This document shows positions 21,971-33,515 of a stretch of DNA of 64,000 nucleotides, piece after piece. The stretch comes from Puccinellia tenuiflora (taxonomy: Eukaryota; Streptophyta; Magnoliopsida; Poales; Poaceae), in NCBI GenBank assembly GCA_012064385.1, contig QRDG01000527.1:1411639-1475638 (forward strand), given 5' to 3'. Position numbers and translations under genes: made by a program. Numbering within the stretch: the first letter of the stretch is position 1; each line of letters opens with the position of its first letter. The notes under the pieces were generated by a model that saw nothing but the letters and a program-made list of their open reading frames with translations, did no database searches and was not told the origin of the DNA.

Positions 21971-22833
21971 TGGCTGGCATGGTAACCGAACCCGCAACCC
22001 GACGGGTACCCGCCTAGGTTGGCTGAGAACAAACCCCGGGGGTGTTATTGGTAAACTCCAGACCCGTCGGGTCTAGCGGAGGCGGGTATGGGGTGTCACA
22101 CCCGTACCTCTAACCGCTACCCGCGGAAGGGGACCCTACAGTCAGTCCAAATCCAAGGGAACCCCTACCACTAATCCCAGCCCCCCGCACGCGGCACAAC
22201 CCACGATGTTCTTCTCTTCCCAGTCCCGTGAGGTCGAGATGCCCCGTCATGGTCCTGCGCCGCCTTCCTGCACCCGCGCTGCTGCCCTGCCGTCGAAGCT
22301 CCTGCGAGCATGTTGCTGCGCCCCCGCTCCCGCGCGCCTACTGCTGCGCCGCCGTCGCCGCATCCGCAGTCCTGCGCCGCCGGCCGCTGCTCCTGCGCCC
22401 CCGCGCCTGCTGCCCCGCCGTCGAAGCTCCTGCGCGCCTGCTGCTGCGCCCCCGCTCCCACGCGCCTGCTGCTGCGCCGCCGCCGCATCTGCAGTCCTGT
22501 GCCGCCGGCCGCTGCTCCTGCACCCCCGCTCGTGCAGTCCGCGCTCCACTCCACGATTCCACTCCACTCCTGCACCGCCGCACGGCCTTGTCCTTGACGC
22601 CGTCCCGCGTGTCCCCGTCGGCCTCCAGCACAATCTCGTCGGCGTTCTGCACTGCCGCTCGCCGCCCCTGTCCTCCTCTCTCGCGGGTCCCCGTCGGGTC
22701 CCGCAAACCCGACGGGTCGCGGGTCTGGTTGGGAAAAGGACCTGTTATGGAGGCGGGTGGCGGTACCGGGGAGAGGTGGCGGGGGCGGGTATGGGGGGGT
22801 CGGACCCGGCCCCGAACCCGGCGGGTGCCATCC
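21971..22833. mobile_element. hAT-like element or fragment, GC-rich interior
   Basis: Both flanks are dense in 'acccg/cgggt' words ('cccgacgggtacccg' near 21990, 'cccggcgggtgccatcc' near 22820). Such wording is typical of the subterminal regions of one group of plant hAT elements, including the one at 51192. The right edge TGCCATCC mirrors that element's end. No 8-bp target duplication or clean inverted repeat could be defined, so the boundaries are approximate. The interior holds two direct GC-rich units of about 128 bp (near 22281 and 22409, both with 'cgtcgaagctcctgcg'), open in several frames by composition alone. Confidence 0.4.
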
Positions 22834-22839
22834 ATAAGG

Positions 22840-24262
22840 GCTCCCCTCCCTTTTGTCCCGTCCGCGCCCGTGAGCGGAGGGGCTAAACCCTAGCCGCCTC
22901 CGCGCTCGGCCCCTTCCCCTCCCTCCCTTCCCCTCGCCACCGCTAGAGGGTGCCGTCAGGCGTAGCTCGGGCGGCGGCGGCGGCGGGGCACTCTCTCCCC
23001 TTTGCGTGGTGGCGGCGACGCGGGCCGTCGCGGCCGGTGGAGGCGTGGCACTGATCGTGGGGCACCGTGGCGTGGCTGCTGGTCGGCGGTGTGGTGGCTA
23101 CGAGGACCCGGCGCGCTCGTGGTGGCGGCGCCTGCTGTGGGCGGCGCTGCTCTGCTCTCGGTTGGGAGGGGACGGAGGCGAGCTTCAATGGCAGTTGGCG
23201 ACGGCGCGGCGGGCCGGAGGCCTGGCGAGGAGGGAGGAGTGGTGGCGGTCAGGCGTGCGGCCGGTCGGGCCGCCGCAAGCTCAGGTCGGGGCAGGGGCCC
23301 CATTCTTGAGCCATCGACCCCCGCCCCAAGATCTGTGGACGCAGGCAACCGAGGGGGCTGCTAGTCGTCGATCTAGCCAATGGCACCCTCTCTCTTCAGG
23401 TCCGGTGTGGCGGCATGGGTGCCGCTACCAGTCAGCCTTCACGTGCCTTTCGACTGGTGTCCGCACTCCCCGGGGTGGTGGAAGCTCTCTTCTTTCCTTC
23501 AGTTCGCCATGCGTAGAGTTGGGATGCCGGGGCGGCGACCCTGGAAGGCGGGAGTCATGTGGGTTGACGGGCGAGCCCGTGACTCTGGTGCTGCTGGCAC
23601 CACAGCCGTGAGGATGGCGTGGTGCCCGGTGAGTTGTGTGCCGTGGCAGCGGCGCGGTTGCCTTCTTGGCGGCAGCTTTGCTCTGTGCGTGATGTCTGTC
23701 CCGGGCCGTGGCGGCGGCGTCTACGGACGTCGTTCCCTTCTTGAAGGTGTCGGTGTGGCTGCTCTCTCCACTCCTTCATGCTCCGGGTGAATACCCAAGA
23801 TTCTTGGATCGGGTGGCGGCGGTGCTCTACATCCTGCTCTTCTTGAAGACGTCGTCTTGGAACTCACGTCCTGTGGCTCTCCGGAGTCAGTGTGATGTCG
23901 GTGCTTCGGTGCCGCCTCGACGACAGGCTTTCTCTGGCAGAGCTTGGAGCCTGTTCTGCACCTCAGGTTTTCGATGTTTGGAGCTGCCTGGTGAGCCTCG
24001 GGGTGCTCTCGTTGATGGTCTGATCCTGCCCCTCCTGGTGGCTGGCTGTTCTACGCAGGGGTCTGGTGCTCGGCATTGTGTTGCTTCGGTGGTGGTCCGC
24101 CCCGCTTCGATGGCTGGTTGTTCTACGCAAGGAGCTGGCTTCTCCTCGGGTGCTTCTTTTCTTTGTGTGTGTGCAGAGCTGTGTTTTAAGCTGGGTTCCT
24201 CACTTTGTATCCCTTTCGCCGTTTTAATTTAACGCTGGGCCTTCTGGCCTGTTATCTAAAAA
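22840..24262 (+). mobile_element. retroposon-like sequence with poly-A tail
   Basis: The segment starts with gene-like GC-rich text ('aaaccctagccgcctcc') and ends 'cgctgggccttctggcctgttatctaaaaaaaa'. That 3' end with an A-tail is common in grass LINE-type retroposons. No reverse transcriptase is encoded. The open frames are broken and unrecognised. No flanking target duplication was found, so the 5' limit is a guess. Confidence 0.4.
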
Positions 24263-24356
24263 AAATTAAAGGATGCATAGAGCCGCTCCATAATAAGAAC
24301 GACAAAGGATCCGAATTGATCATGTGTACTGGGTGCCGCAAGCTTGCATGATAGTA

Positions 24357-24516
24357 CTCCCTCCGTATTAAAATATAAGATGTTTTAGCATTTCTTTTTC
24401 CATCCGTATGTAGACATGTTTTAGTATAAGATTCATTTGAACCTTGCACTAAAACATGTCTAGATACGGATGGAAAGAGAAATGCTAAAACATCTTATAT
24501 TGTAGAACGGAGGGAG
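24357..24516. mobile_element. Stowaway MITE 1 (160 bp)
   Basis: The ends are CTCCCTCCGTATTAAAATAT and, inverted, CTCCCTCCGTTCTACAATAT. The element is flanked by TA (24355-24356 and 24517-24518) and is internally palindromic ('ataagatgttttagcatttc'). This is a Tc1/mariner-derived MITE of the Stowaway type, upstream of the F-box gene. Confidence 0.95.
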
Positions 24517-24751
24517 TACATCAATATTTACTCGTGTAACACGTGAGTACTTCTATCTGTACAACGTGTATTTCCAAGTGCAGCACATGTATACTTTTTT
24601 TTTTTTGACATTGAGCCCAGCACACGTATACTTACCCGGTGCATTGTTTGTATTTCCAACATAGTATATCTATTTTTAGTGCAAAAAAATAGTATATCTA
24701 TTTTTTAAAAAGAGAGACGTAATGATGAAAAATGTTCATAATTTTGGACGC

Positions 24752-24758
24752 TATAAAA
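24752..24758 (+). promoter_or_regulatory. candidate TATA box of the F-box gene
   Basis: TATAAAA in the context gctataaaagcc lies 244 bp before the proposed ATG at 24996. No other strong candidate was seen between the MITE and the gene. Position and sequence are the only support. Confidence 0.4.
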
Positions 24759-24995
24759 GCCACGAGAAAAGAGAAAGCATATGAACGGATTTTGATAAGG
24801 TCGGAAGTTTCTAGAGAGTTCGCTAAACTAAACAGCGGTAGAACAGAGGCAGAAAACGAAAACGGGCCGGACCCAAGACCAAAGTTGGTATGCGAGAGAG
24901 AATACACGCTACGCAATGATCGGGGGGAATAGGAATTGGCCTGCTAGGCTGCTACGCATCCACGCGACGCGGCGAACTGGTTGTGGTGCGCCCCC

Positions 24996-27425
24996 ATGGC
25001 CGGAAGCCGCCGCCGCCGCCGCGGAATAGCGCGGTCGCCACAGCAGGGCGCCGAATCGTCACCGCTGGCAGACGCCACTCTCACCTCCAGGTCCGCACCC
25101 TCATCCGCCCTTGATCGTCTCTCTTTTCTTCTCACTTCTTAATGAGGGCTTGGTAGTATTTGTTAGTGAATTATTAGTACTGAAATTTCGAGTATTTTGG
25201 TGAATCAGTAGTGGAGTTTGGATGAATCGGCAGTGATAATTAGGGTCTATTGGTGAACTGATAGTGGTCAGTAATGATCTGGCCTCTCCTAAATTTGGTG
25301 ACCTCCAACGCTGTCTATAAGGTGTCTCAGTTTGGTAATATTGTGATTTAGTGTGTTCGCATTAACAGTTTAACATGGAACAAGTTCATTCAGATCAGTT
25401 GTTGAAACTTCCTTTGTTACTAGGTAGATGAGTATTACAGTATTGGGTTTGGTCTCGGTCACGCTGCTGCCTTGAACTATGCTCACTTGGGTTAGTGATG
25501 AAGTGAAAATCAACTTCAAACGGGATCTGATTGATACTTTTACTGTGACACTGATTATTGACAAGCGAAAAAGTAAAACAAAAAATTAGAAGTTGTACTT
25601 ATAAACAACCGAGGGCATTATAGCCATTTTTATGTTATGAAAACGTTTGTTATTCATCGCCTGATGTCATTATGTATTTCAGTTTAGTGGAATCAAGAAA
25701 GAGAGCCTCTCATTTCGTCAGCCAGTTGTCTCATGAACATTTGGTCTAACTCAGGTCCATGGTGCTGCCATGAGCAATTCTCATTTCTTTTTAGCGACCA
25801 AGTGAATTATAGATAAGAAAACGATCACATAAAACTTGTCTGGATAAGAACATGAGCATATTATTGTGCTTTTATGTCAAACAAAATCATCACTATTGCT
25901 ATTTATTTTGAGGATTCTCTAAAAAGCACACCCTCTAGCATGATTTGAAAATATACCATTGTACATAGGTTGGCACACCAAAAAGATTGTAGTTATGCTA
26001 TCATGGACAGAATCAAGCTCTAGGTGGTTCTGGTGCAGCTTGTTCTGATTGAAGTTTAGCATGTCCAGACCGAGACCCCTGTTTGCCTTATTGTTCTGTT
26101 AAACTCCACTTCCTTCTATAACTCCTGCAGTATAACTTTATCAAACCTTTTTGCGTTTTATCGAAAACTCTATTATGTTTCAGTTCTTATTCTGATCCAT
26201 TATACTTAAATTTCTGTGTGGCAGAGAAGTTACCATTGTGGGGAGTCCCTCTAAGAACAACTGTCCCACCTCAGGCTCTACCTCCTCGCTTCTGTCTGGT
26301 CCTCATGTTTTTGAAGATCTCCTGGACAGCCTGCTTCATGAAATCATTGCTCTCTTTAACTCATTCCATGACTTCCTTGCTTTCATTGGCACCTGCCGCT
26401 CTTGGCGTGCTGCAGTCTCTTCCTTCCCCTCTATGTATACCTTCAGCTTCCCGCCACTCCTCCTGAAACCGAATGGTCCTTATGTTAGCCCCCATACAGG
26501 CTATATCAACAAGCCGATGGATTTATCTAATTGCAAATGGCAGCTCAGTGATCCTACCAAGAAAAACTCATCCCTTCGCTGCTCAGTGTCTCAGAATACT
26601 CCAAATGCCATGCACTATTTGGGCTGCTCACATGGGTATCTTATCTTCTCCTATAAGGAGGACTGCCTCCTTGTCAATGTGTTGACTGGTACCAAGGTGA
26701 AGCCCCCCAAACTTCCACCCAACAACAAACTTGGGTACTCTTGTGGCATAGGCATTCTTACAGCTTCCTTGAGTTCACCTGACTCACGCCTCCTCCTTTG
26801 CTCAAGAACCTCCATGTTTGAGTGGCAGGTTGGAACAGACTCCTGGTTAGAGCACCCTCTTGCTCTTAATGAAGAACGCGTTCATCAGATCCTATTCTTC
26901 CATGGTGATATCTTTGTCATAGATGGTCTTCTGGGGCTCCACACTATACACTTGGCACCTCAATTCAGCATGCAAGAAGTAGAAGTTATGTGGGAGTTCC
27001 TTCCTAGGAACCCATGGTGGGTGGTCTGTGGTGACATACTTCTCATGGTTAACATCAAGCTTAGACCGGACAAGTTGAATGGCTCATATAGCATCTTTCA
27101 GGTCTTCCACCTTGACTTTTCAGTCAAGCCAGCTAAGTTGGTGAAGATGGAGAAGTTGGAAAATCAAGCACTGTTTGTTAGCCTTGATACGAGGACACCT
27201 ACATTTTCTTGCATGAGCCCTGAAAGATGGGGAGGAAAGAGTAACTGCATTTATCTTGCCAAACTATTTGAAGATCCTGATAAAACTTGGACTGCGGTCG
27301 AGCTTGGTCAGCCAGTGCATGTATCCACAATGGACCTCATATTATATGGCAGTACATTCCCTCACGACTACAGCCTACTATGTAGCCTCTGGGTGTTTCC
27401 CAGTTCGGTTTATGGATCTGGCTAG
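24996..27425 (+). CDS. F-box protein with DUF295 (KIB-type) C-terminus, two exons
   Basis: Exon 1 is 24996-25090 (ATG GCC GGA...; five consecutive Arg near the start). Exon 2 is 26225-27425. The 1134-bp intron has GT at 25091 and AG at 26223-26224. Exon 1 ends in phase 2 and exon 2 supplies the third base, so the frame runs through to a stop at 27425 (431 aa). Exon 2 alone has no good ATG near its start, which supports the upstream exon. Residues ~60-102 look like an F-box (LLDSLLHEIIALFNSFHDFL then CRSWRAAV). The C-terminal part has the NCIYLAKLF...TWTAVELG...LWVFPS pattern of DUF295/KIB proteins. F-box proteins link substrates to Skp1-Cullin ubiquitin ligases, and the substrate here is unknown. 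A Stowaway MITE sits 122 bp after the stop. The start exon is inferred from splice signals only. Confidence 0.8.
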
Positions 27426-27547
27426 TAATCTTGTCACAGGGGGGGTTTGGCTAGTCTGTCTTGCAGAAGCCGTGGTGATTATTGTAGTAGTTGCCAACTA
27501 AGTTCTGTAACTGGAATGGTTCCCTGAGTTTCCACCAATGTTTTGTA

Positions 27548-27652
27548 TTCCCTCCATCCCATTTTAGTTTGTCGCTGAAACGGATGAATCTACACACTAA
27601 AATACGTCTAGATACATCTGTTTGTGCGACAACTAATATGGGATGAAGGGAG
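27548..27652. mobile_element. Stowaway MITE 2 (105 bp)
   Basis: TTCCCTCCATCCCATTTTAG at the left and CTCCCTTCATCCCATATTAG (inverted) at the right, flanked by TA (27546-27547 and 27653-27654). It lies just downstream of the F-box coding region, possibly in its 3' UTR. Confidence 0.9.
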
Positions 27653-27654
27653 TA

Positions 27655-28024
27655 TTAAAGTAAAATTAATTCCGTATTGGCATGTTGTTGTTACGCCTGG
27701 ATGATAACTTGGGCACCATCATTAATTATCATGTGCTCAGCTTCACCTCCCTTGGTTTTGTATACATGAGTGCTTTGAAACGTCACCTTGGATCATCCAG
27801 TGTTGAACTGAATGGTGTACTTCTGATTGTAGCTGATGGTTTTGCCCCCCTTACTGTTTATAATCTGCTTATTAGTAGCGCAGGAGAGAGCTTTTGTACT
27901 CTGAAACTCTGCTATGGACAGCTTCATCATTTTTGTGCCGCCTTGTATTTTCCTCATATTCGAGTTCTCTAAGCCTGTGCCTTGTGTATTCTTTTACTAT
28001 GCTTGCCGTGTGTTTCTAGCATGT
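27655..28024. other. intergenic, no gene recognised
   Basis: A 96-codon open frame (27682-27972) has no recognisable domain and ends in ordinary AT-rich sequence. It may be 3' flank or UTR of the F-box gene. Confidence 0.4.
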
Positions 28025-28751
28025 TTTAGTATTTATATTTTGTTTCATTCATTGTATGATGTATGACTACTTGGGTCATTGTTGTGATGTGTTTTAAAGT
28101 TAGTATAAGTACTTTAGATTCTATCTTTTTTTTAATCATTAGAAGATACATCAACTATCGCGATTGACAAATCATGCAGATGCTCTTTAAGGGGTTTCCC
28201 GAGGAATGTGACACCTTGAAACCCCTCAAGTATGGTGCCTTGAGTACACAGGGTCATCTTCCAAATGGTCAAACAGAATGGGAGACTCGTGCACTTCCTT
28301 TGGTAGACCAGGTGAGAGCTCAAACCTGGCTCACTAAAGATGTACTACCTACATTGCATTCACCAGATTAGCCTTAGGTCCTTCCACGTTCAATTTGCAG
28401 GTAATAGGTTAAAAAACATGATCATGTTAATGAGATGGGCAAGGGGATGGTTTTGTCGCCGACCTGAATATCTGCTAATTCTGTAGTTCATAGGTTTATT
28501 GTGCACTTGAGAAACAAGATTTACATGTAGGTTAATGCGAAAAGTGTTTATCTCACGTCGAAGTTGTTTCTTCATGTACTCATGTTAGCTACCGGCCTAC
28601 TTGAGTTTAACAGCAGCTTGATACGAGCCTAGTTTGAATGTCCTGTTGTATGATACACAGAAGACACAAAAAAAGACCTACTGTAACAGTGCATTGAGGC
28701 AAACTGGCAACAGTTTCATATCTCCTATCCTCCGTCCTTGCATCTTCAGAT

Positions 28752-29761
28752 TCATATCTCCAACACTATATCTGGAGAAAATCGAAGGACATATTAGCTT
28801 TTGTGTCAGCTTGTAACACCACTGCTACAAAACCAACACTTTCGGATGAACTTACATTCTGAATCTGTTCTGATCCATTTGCTCCTTTGTTCCGCCCCCA
28901 TCGCATTGCCCCTCCAAGGCAATTGAACCCTTCGATAGCTTTCGATTGTGGCCTCTGACATTGCCAAGTTCTCGGCAGGTATGTCGTCATGGAGCAATGG
29001 CCAGGGTATCTGCCATGAAGAAAATAATGGCATAAGTAAGAACCAACCACTAGGGCTTGTCTACAACTCATGAACTTCAGAGGAAACAGATGGGAACCAA
29101 AAAAATTCTGCAGCAGCACCTCATTAGGTCTCGGTTCAGGCGTCGGTCCCGTGAAACTTGGCCTGGGAAGGTAGCCACTGATGGCACTTGACATGAATTT
29201 CCTGAACGATCTGTTGTTAACAATCCCTCCTTTGAGGGACCTCTTCAACGTCAGGCGACGCTTCTTCTCCTCCTCGTCGCCAGCCGCCATGTTGGTCTCC
29301 GCCTTGGCACCCATGAGCAGTGTGAGCTGCTGCATCTTCTTGAGCTCGTCCTGGCCACCTTCGCCTATCCCGAACGTGCCGATTGACAGCATCGCCTGGG
29401 GCCAGCCATCGTGGAGCTCGTCGTGAGGACGACAAGGTTCACTGAAACTGCAAGTGCCAGCAGGTGCTACAAAGAGGAGAAGTATGGGTTTCAGATTTTC
29501 ATTCAAGTTCATGTTACATACTGAAAACCCTGAAAAAACGCAAGAGAAATAAATCGGTCCGTCGCTATCATCGGCAGAGTCACTTACGTCGGTTCGACGC
29601 AGCGTTGAACTCTGATTTTTTCTTGCTGCAGGGCGCTCCATGAAGCCGGGTGTGCACCCAGCTCAGAATATGCTGCACAAGCGAAAATTAGCATCGATAT
29701 ATCATTCACTCCAAGAGGTTCAGTGGAACAAAGAAGAGATTGGCTGCCTGCGTACCCTCAT
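28752..29761 (-). CDS. LAZY/IGT-family gene, copy A (five exons)
   Basis: Minus-strand exons: 29756-29761 (ATGAGG only), 29588-29672, 29120-29466, 28856-29009 and 28752-28771. All introns are GT-AG (83, 121, 110 and 84 bp) and all phases agree, giving about 203 aa. Exon 2 begins HILSWVHTRLHG. Exon 3 carries the family signature GWPQAMLSIGTFGIG. Exon 4 ends WIRTDSE, and the last exon completes SEYIVLEI before the stop. An IGT motif, a six-base first exon and a terminal (D)SEYIVLEI-type motif are hallmarks of LAZY/DRO1 (IGT) genes. These act at the plasma membrane and in signalling to set shoot or root gravitropic angle. The protein is short for the family. The exon 3 donor (GAG/GTGCTG) is the one that keeps frame in both copies; another at 29097 is possible. 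The five-exon plan is seen here; the function is family knowledge. Confidence 0.82.
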
Positions 29762-30555
29762 CACTACTTCCCCCTCTTGCAATAAGAAGTTCAGAATTCC
29801 TTTCAGAGGAATGGACTTAGTAGCCAGCTGATGGGTTCTACAGTTGTATATATCGGAGGATCAGAGCATGTGCGTGCAAGTGCAACTTTCTAATAAAGGC
29901 AAAAAAAGGGGAATATGAGTATGCAGTATTAGGAACTAAACATGCGGTTGACTCGATCTCCGAGGAGATCACTGTTGATGATAGAAGTTTGTGATCAAGA
30001 ATTCTCGAGATGGCAGCTTGGTATCCATTGAGAGATGCCTAGGTTGTCAAATCCTCGTTGTTCTAATGCATGCCACCGTTTCAGCAAGATAGAAAACACC
30101 TTATTCATCACTGATCTTCCACGTGTTGATGATAGGTAAGAGAGGTACGTGGAGAAACGCATGGCCAGTGCTATGTCCAGCGCGCCGGTCTGGATTTGCC
30201 GTTCTGAATGTGCAGGTTGCTGCCTCGAACCATTCAAGTCAATGCAGATAAATCTCTTGAGATCCAAAGTAGAGGGCAAAAGGTGCACCGGGAGTAGAGA
30301 AAGGATCCATCCCGTTGCTGTTTTGAAGAAACATAGGCGTGTGGCCAACTTAGCCACAGATTTTACCTAGTGGTATTAATGATCTTATCATGTCTTGAGC
30401 TGTGATTTTCAGTCTGCTGGTTGTACTTGGTAAAGTATGCAAACTAATAGGTATAGTCAAAATCACCACCGTTACAGTGGGGCAATCCAAAGAAGTCGAG
30501 CTAAACAAATAAACGATCAGCTGAACGCTAACATGAGTTTATCTTATAATCTTCT
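29762..30555 (-). other. upstream region of LAZY copy A
   Basis: 5' flank of the minus-strand gene, conserved in copy B. Open frames here (for example 29995-30357) are not conserved as reading frames between the two copies, so I treat the region as promoter and 5' UTR. No clear TATA box was assigned. Confidence 0.5.
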
Positions 30556-30886
30556 CTGTTATGTACAACACCATTTCTTGTTCAGATCTCTCTCTTGTAT
30601 GAAATTCTATTGAAACCAATATCTCCTCCGTGAGGATTCTATCGAAACCAATCTCTTCTAGTACCTTTTCTTCTGGTAAACAGCTTGAACTTTACTTTTT
30701 TTGGGGTAAAAAGGTTGTTGTGCACATGCTGCAGTTTCTTCTAACATAACTGCAATTTCCAGAGCAAGAGTACTGTATGACCATTCTCCTGGATTTTTCC
30801 ATCCTACTTCCTTGGTGGAGAAACATGAGGTGAGCATTTGTTGTCAGTTGTTCACTCGCTACTTGCAGTTGCTGTACTGCATATCC

Positions 30887-32243
30887 ACGAAACAGGCTTT
30901 CGCCCGCTTTATAAATAAAGCAACCACAACCATACACCGAGTTCGAACGCAAGAAAACGCTGGGGCAACAGCACAAGACATGCTCAACAGAAAAGAAAAA
31001 AAAGAAAAAGATAACTCTCAAGACAGCGAGAAGCCGTCAGCGAAGCAAGAAGCTAGCTTCCCTCCATTGCGGCCTCCTAAGTTGTCCCACCACCATGCTT
31101 CATGACCCACAAATCAGGAGTACCAAGGCAGCACCTCCAAGGAGGAATGCGACGTCGAGGCGACGCTACTGCCCGGACCAGCAAGCTAGTCCTAGGGTTT
31201 CCCCTGGTACTCGGGGGGGGGGGGGGGGGAGTGAAGAGGAGGTTATCCCGACGCCCTCAAAGGAGGTTGACGACGCCCGCAAGTGCCGCCGTGTCGGTGC
31301 CGGACATTCCAGCAGGGATTTCTCCTGATCCTCCGATACTCTCCCCCAACCGATATGTGGGTACATGAGCCTTCGAGGGCGCCGTGCATCAACGAGGAGG
31401 ACGGCGACAGTCGTAGGACGACACTGTGAGGGTGCGGAGACCAGCCGAGCTCGGACCTGAATGGGCCCGTAAAGCAGCCTCCAGACCTAGGCCTGCCTGG
31501 CCCTAGTCTAGCGCGCACGCCCATGGTCGTCGCCGCCACACACATCGCCGCCCAACCACCCCGCCTCCTCACATCCCTATGCACGGCCGCCGACTCACCG
31601 GTAGACCAGAATTGGTCGGCCTGTGACCCGGCACCCCGCCACCTAGCAGCACCAACCACCACCGTGCGCGCCCACCGCCACCGGCACCGTGGAGCCACTG
31701 CCATCAGAGCCGCCGGATCCGGGCCCGCCTGGCCCAGATCTGGCCGCACCACGAGCCCGCCCAGGCCGCTGCCGCCCCGCTGACCACACGTCCGCAGCGC
31801 CGCCGCCGAGCCCGGGAACCACCTCTACCAGCCTTCACCGCGCGAGCTCTGCCGGATCCGGGCCCGCCTGGCCCAGATCTGGCCGCTCCACGCCCGTCCA
31901 GCCCTGGGTCGGCCAGCAACGAACCCAGGAGCCAGAGCTCCACGCCGCCAGGACGTCCGCCGTCCACCCGCGCCACCATGCTCCGCCTGACGACGACCAC
32001 CACCGCCCGAGACGCCGGCCTTCCACCGGCCCGCGAGGCCCTCCATCTCGCGCGCCGAGCCGGGATGAGACGCCAAACGCCTCGCCGTCTCCTTCCTCAG
32101 CAGCCGCGACGCTTCGTCCGCGACCACCTCCGGAGACGGCGAGGGGGAGAGGGAGGGGGGAAGAGTGCGGCGGCGGAGGCGCGGGTTCGCCCTCGCGGTC
32201 GCCTGGAGGAGGGCGGCCCGAGGGGAGGGGGGGGGGGGGGTTA
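30887..32243 (-). mobile_element. LINE-like retroposon with 14-bp target duplication
   Basis: A 14-bp direct repeat TGTACTGCATATCC flanks the segment (30873-30886 and 32244-32257). Read on the minus strand, it begins GC-rich like a LINE 5' region and ends '...tttataaagcgggcgaaagcctgtttcg'. I associate that end with grass LINE-type retroposons. No reverse transcriptase is present, so it is non-autonomous or internally deleted. Inside, a ~35-bp block with 'gatccgggcccgcctggccc' occurs twice (near 31716 and 31855). G runs lie at 31213-31229 and 32227-32240. Confidence 0.65.
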
Positions 32244-32925
32244 TGTACTGCATATCCTAAGGCATGAAATAGTTGTTCTTCAGTGTAGGTATCCATTGTT
32301 AGTGCTATGGGCAGATTGGCTTAGTTTGTGGCGGCTAACTTTTGGTGACTTTGAGTCACTAACATGTAGACCCCACATACCACGGGCCCCACATGAAAGT
32401 GACTCAAAGTCAGTTGACTTTAAACTGTTGTCATTGGCCTTTGAGTTGTTCTTTATTATAAGCCTCTGGTTTTGTTTTTTTTGTGCAGCATCAAGGAGCT
32501 TGTAAAGTAAACAGAAACGGACTTCTTTTCTCAGCATCTTCAGAGCTAGCTGATGAACTTATGGTGAGAGAGACCATAAAAAAAAACTTATGGTGAGGAC
32601 CACTTTTAGTATTTATCTTTTATTTCATTTATTGTATGATGTATGACTACTTGGGTCATTGTTGTAATGTGTTTTAAAGTTAGTATAATTATTTTATATT
32701 ATATCATTTTTTAATCATTAGAAGAGACATCAACTATATATCGCGATTGACAAATCATGCAGATGCTCTTTAAGGGGTTTCCGGAGGAATGTGACACCTT
32801 AAAACCCCTCAATTATGGTGCCTTGAGTACAGGGTCATCTTCCAAATGGTTAAACAGAATGGGAGACTTGTCCACTTCCTTTGGTAGACCAGGTGAGAGC
32901 TCAAAGCTGGCTTACTAAAGATGTA

Positions 32926-33097
32926 CTCCCTCCGTTCCACAATATAAGATGTTTTAGATGTTTCACATGTTGTCTAGATTCGGACTAAAAGAATGGAAAG
33001 TGGGTGAACACATACACTAAAACATGTCTAGATACATGTGGTACAAATACGAATGTGGAAAAGGCCTAAAACATCTTATATTATGAAACGGAGGGAG
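32926..33097. mobile_element. Stowaway MITE 3 (172 bp)
   Basis: CTCCCTCCGTTCCACAATAT at the left and CTCCCTCCGTTTCATAATAT (inverted) at the right, flanked by TA (32924-32925 and 33098-33099). Copy A of the duplication shows the empty site: 'actaaagatgtactacctac' without the element (near 28331). This confirms both ends and the TA duplication. Confidence 0.97.
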
Positions 33098-33515
33098 TAC
33101 TACCTACATTGCATTCTCCAGATTAGCCTTAGGTCCTTCCACGTTCAATTTGCAGGTCATAGGTTAAAAACATGATAATGTTAATCAGATGGGCAAAGGG
33201 ATGGTTTTGTCGCTGACCTGAATATCTGCTAATTCTGTAGTTCATAGGTTTATTGCGCACTTGAGAAACAAGATTTACATGTAGGTTAATGCGAAAAGTG
33301 TTTAGCTCATGTCGAAGTTGTTTCGTCATGTTAGCTACCGGCCTACTGGAGTTTAACAGCAGCTTGATACGAGCCTAGTTTGAATGTCCTGTTGTATGAT
33401 ACACAGAAGACACAAAAAAAGACCTACTGTAACAGTGGCATTGAGGCAAACTGGCAACAGTTTGCAGACAGACTTGTACATGTATCTCCTATCCTCCGTC
33501 CTTGCATCTTCAGAT

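Larger units (their letters stand above)
28025..30555. repeat. segmental duplication, copy A
   Basis: About 2.5 kb that recurs in direct orientation at 32605-35435. Collinear similarity starts near 'ttgtatgatgtatgactacttgggtcatt' and ends at 'catgagtttatcttataatctt'. It contains a complete LAZY/IGT-type gene plus its upstream region. This copy lacks the MITE and the short retroposon present in copy B. Confidence 0.93.

Noticed and set aside
21971..22833. A complete hAT element with defined ends
   Set aside because: Subterminal words fit, but no 8-bp duplication or matching inverted ends could be aligned. Only AGGGCT is shared by the flanks.
22206..22893. Long overlapping Ala/Arg/Pro-rich open frames on both strands
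   Set aside because: They are open in several frames because of GC-rich tandem units of about 128 bp. No domain is visible and the frames shift between units.
27682..27972. 96-codon open frame after the F-box gene
   Set aside because: No recognisable domain and no splice or promoter support. It is probably 3' flank.
29995..30357. 120-codon minus-strand frame upstream of LAZY copy A
   Set aside because: The reading frame is not conserved in copy B, so it is more likely promoter or 5' UTR sequence.
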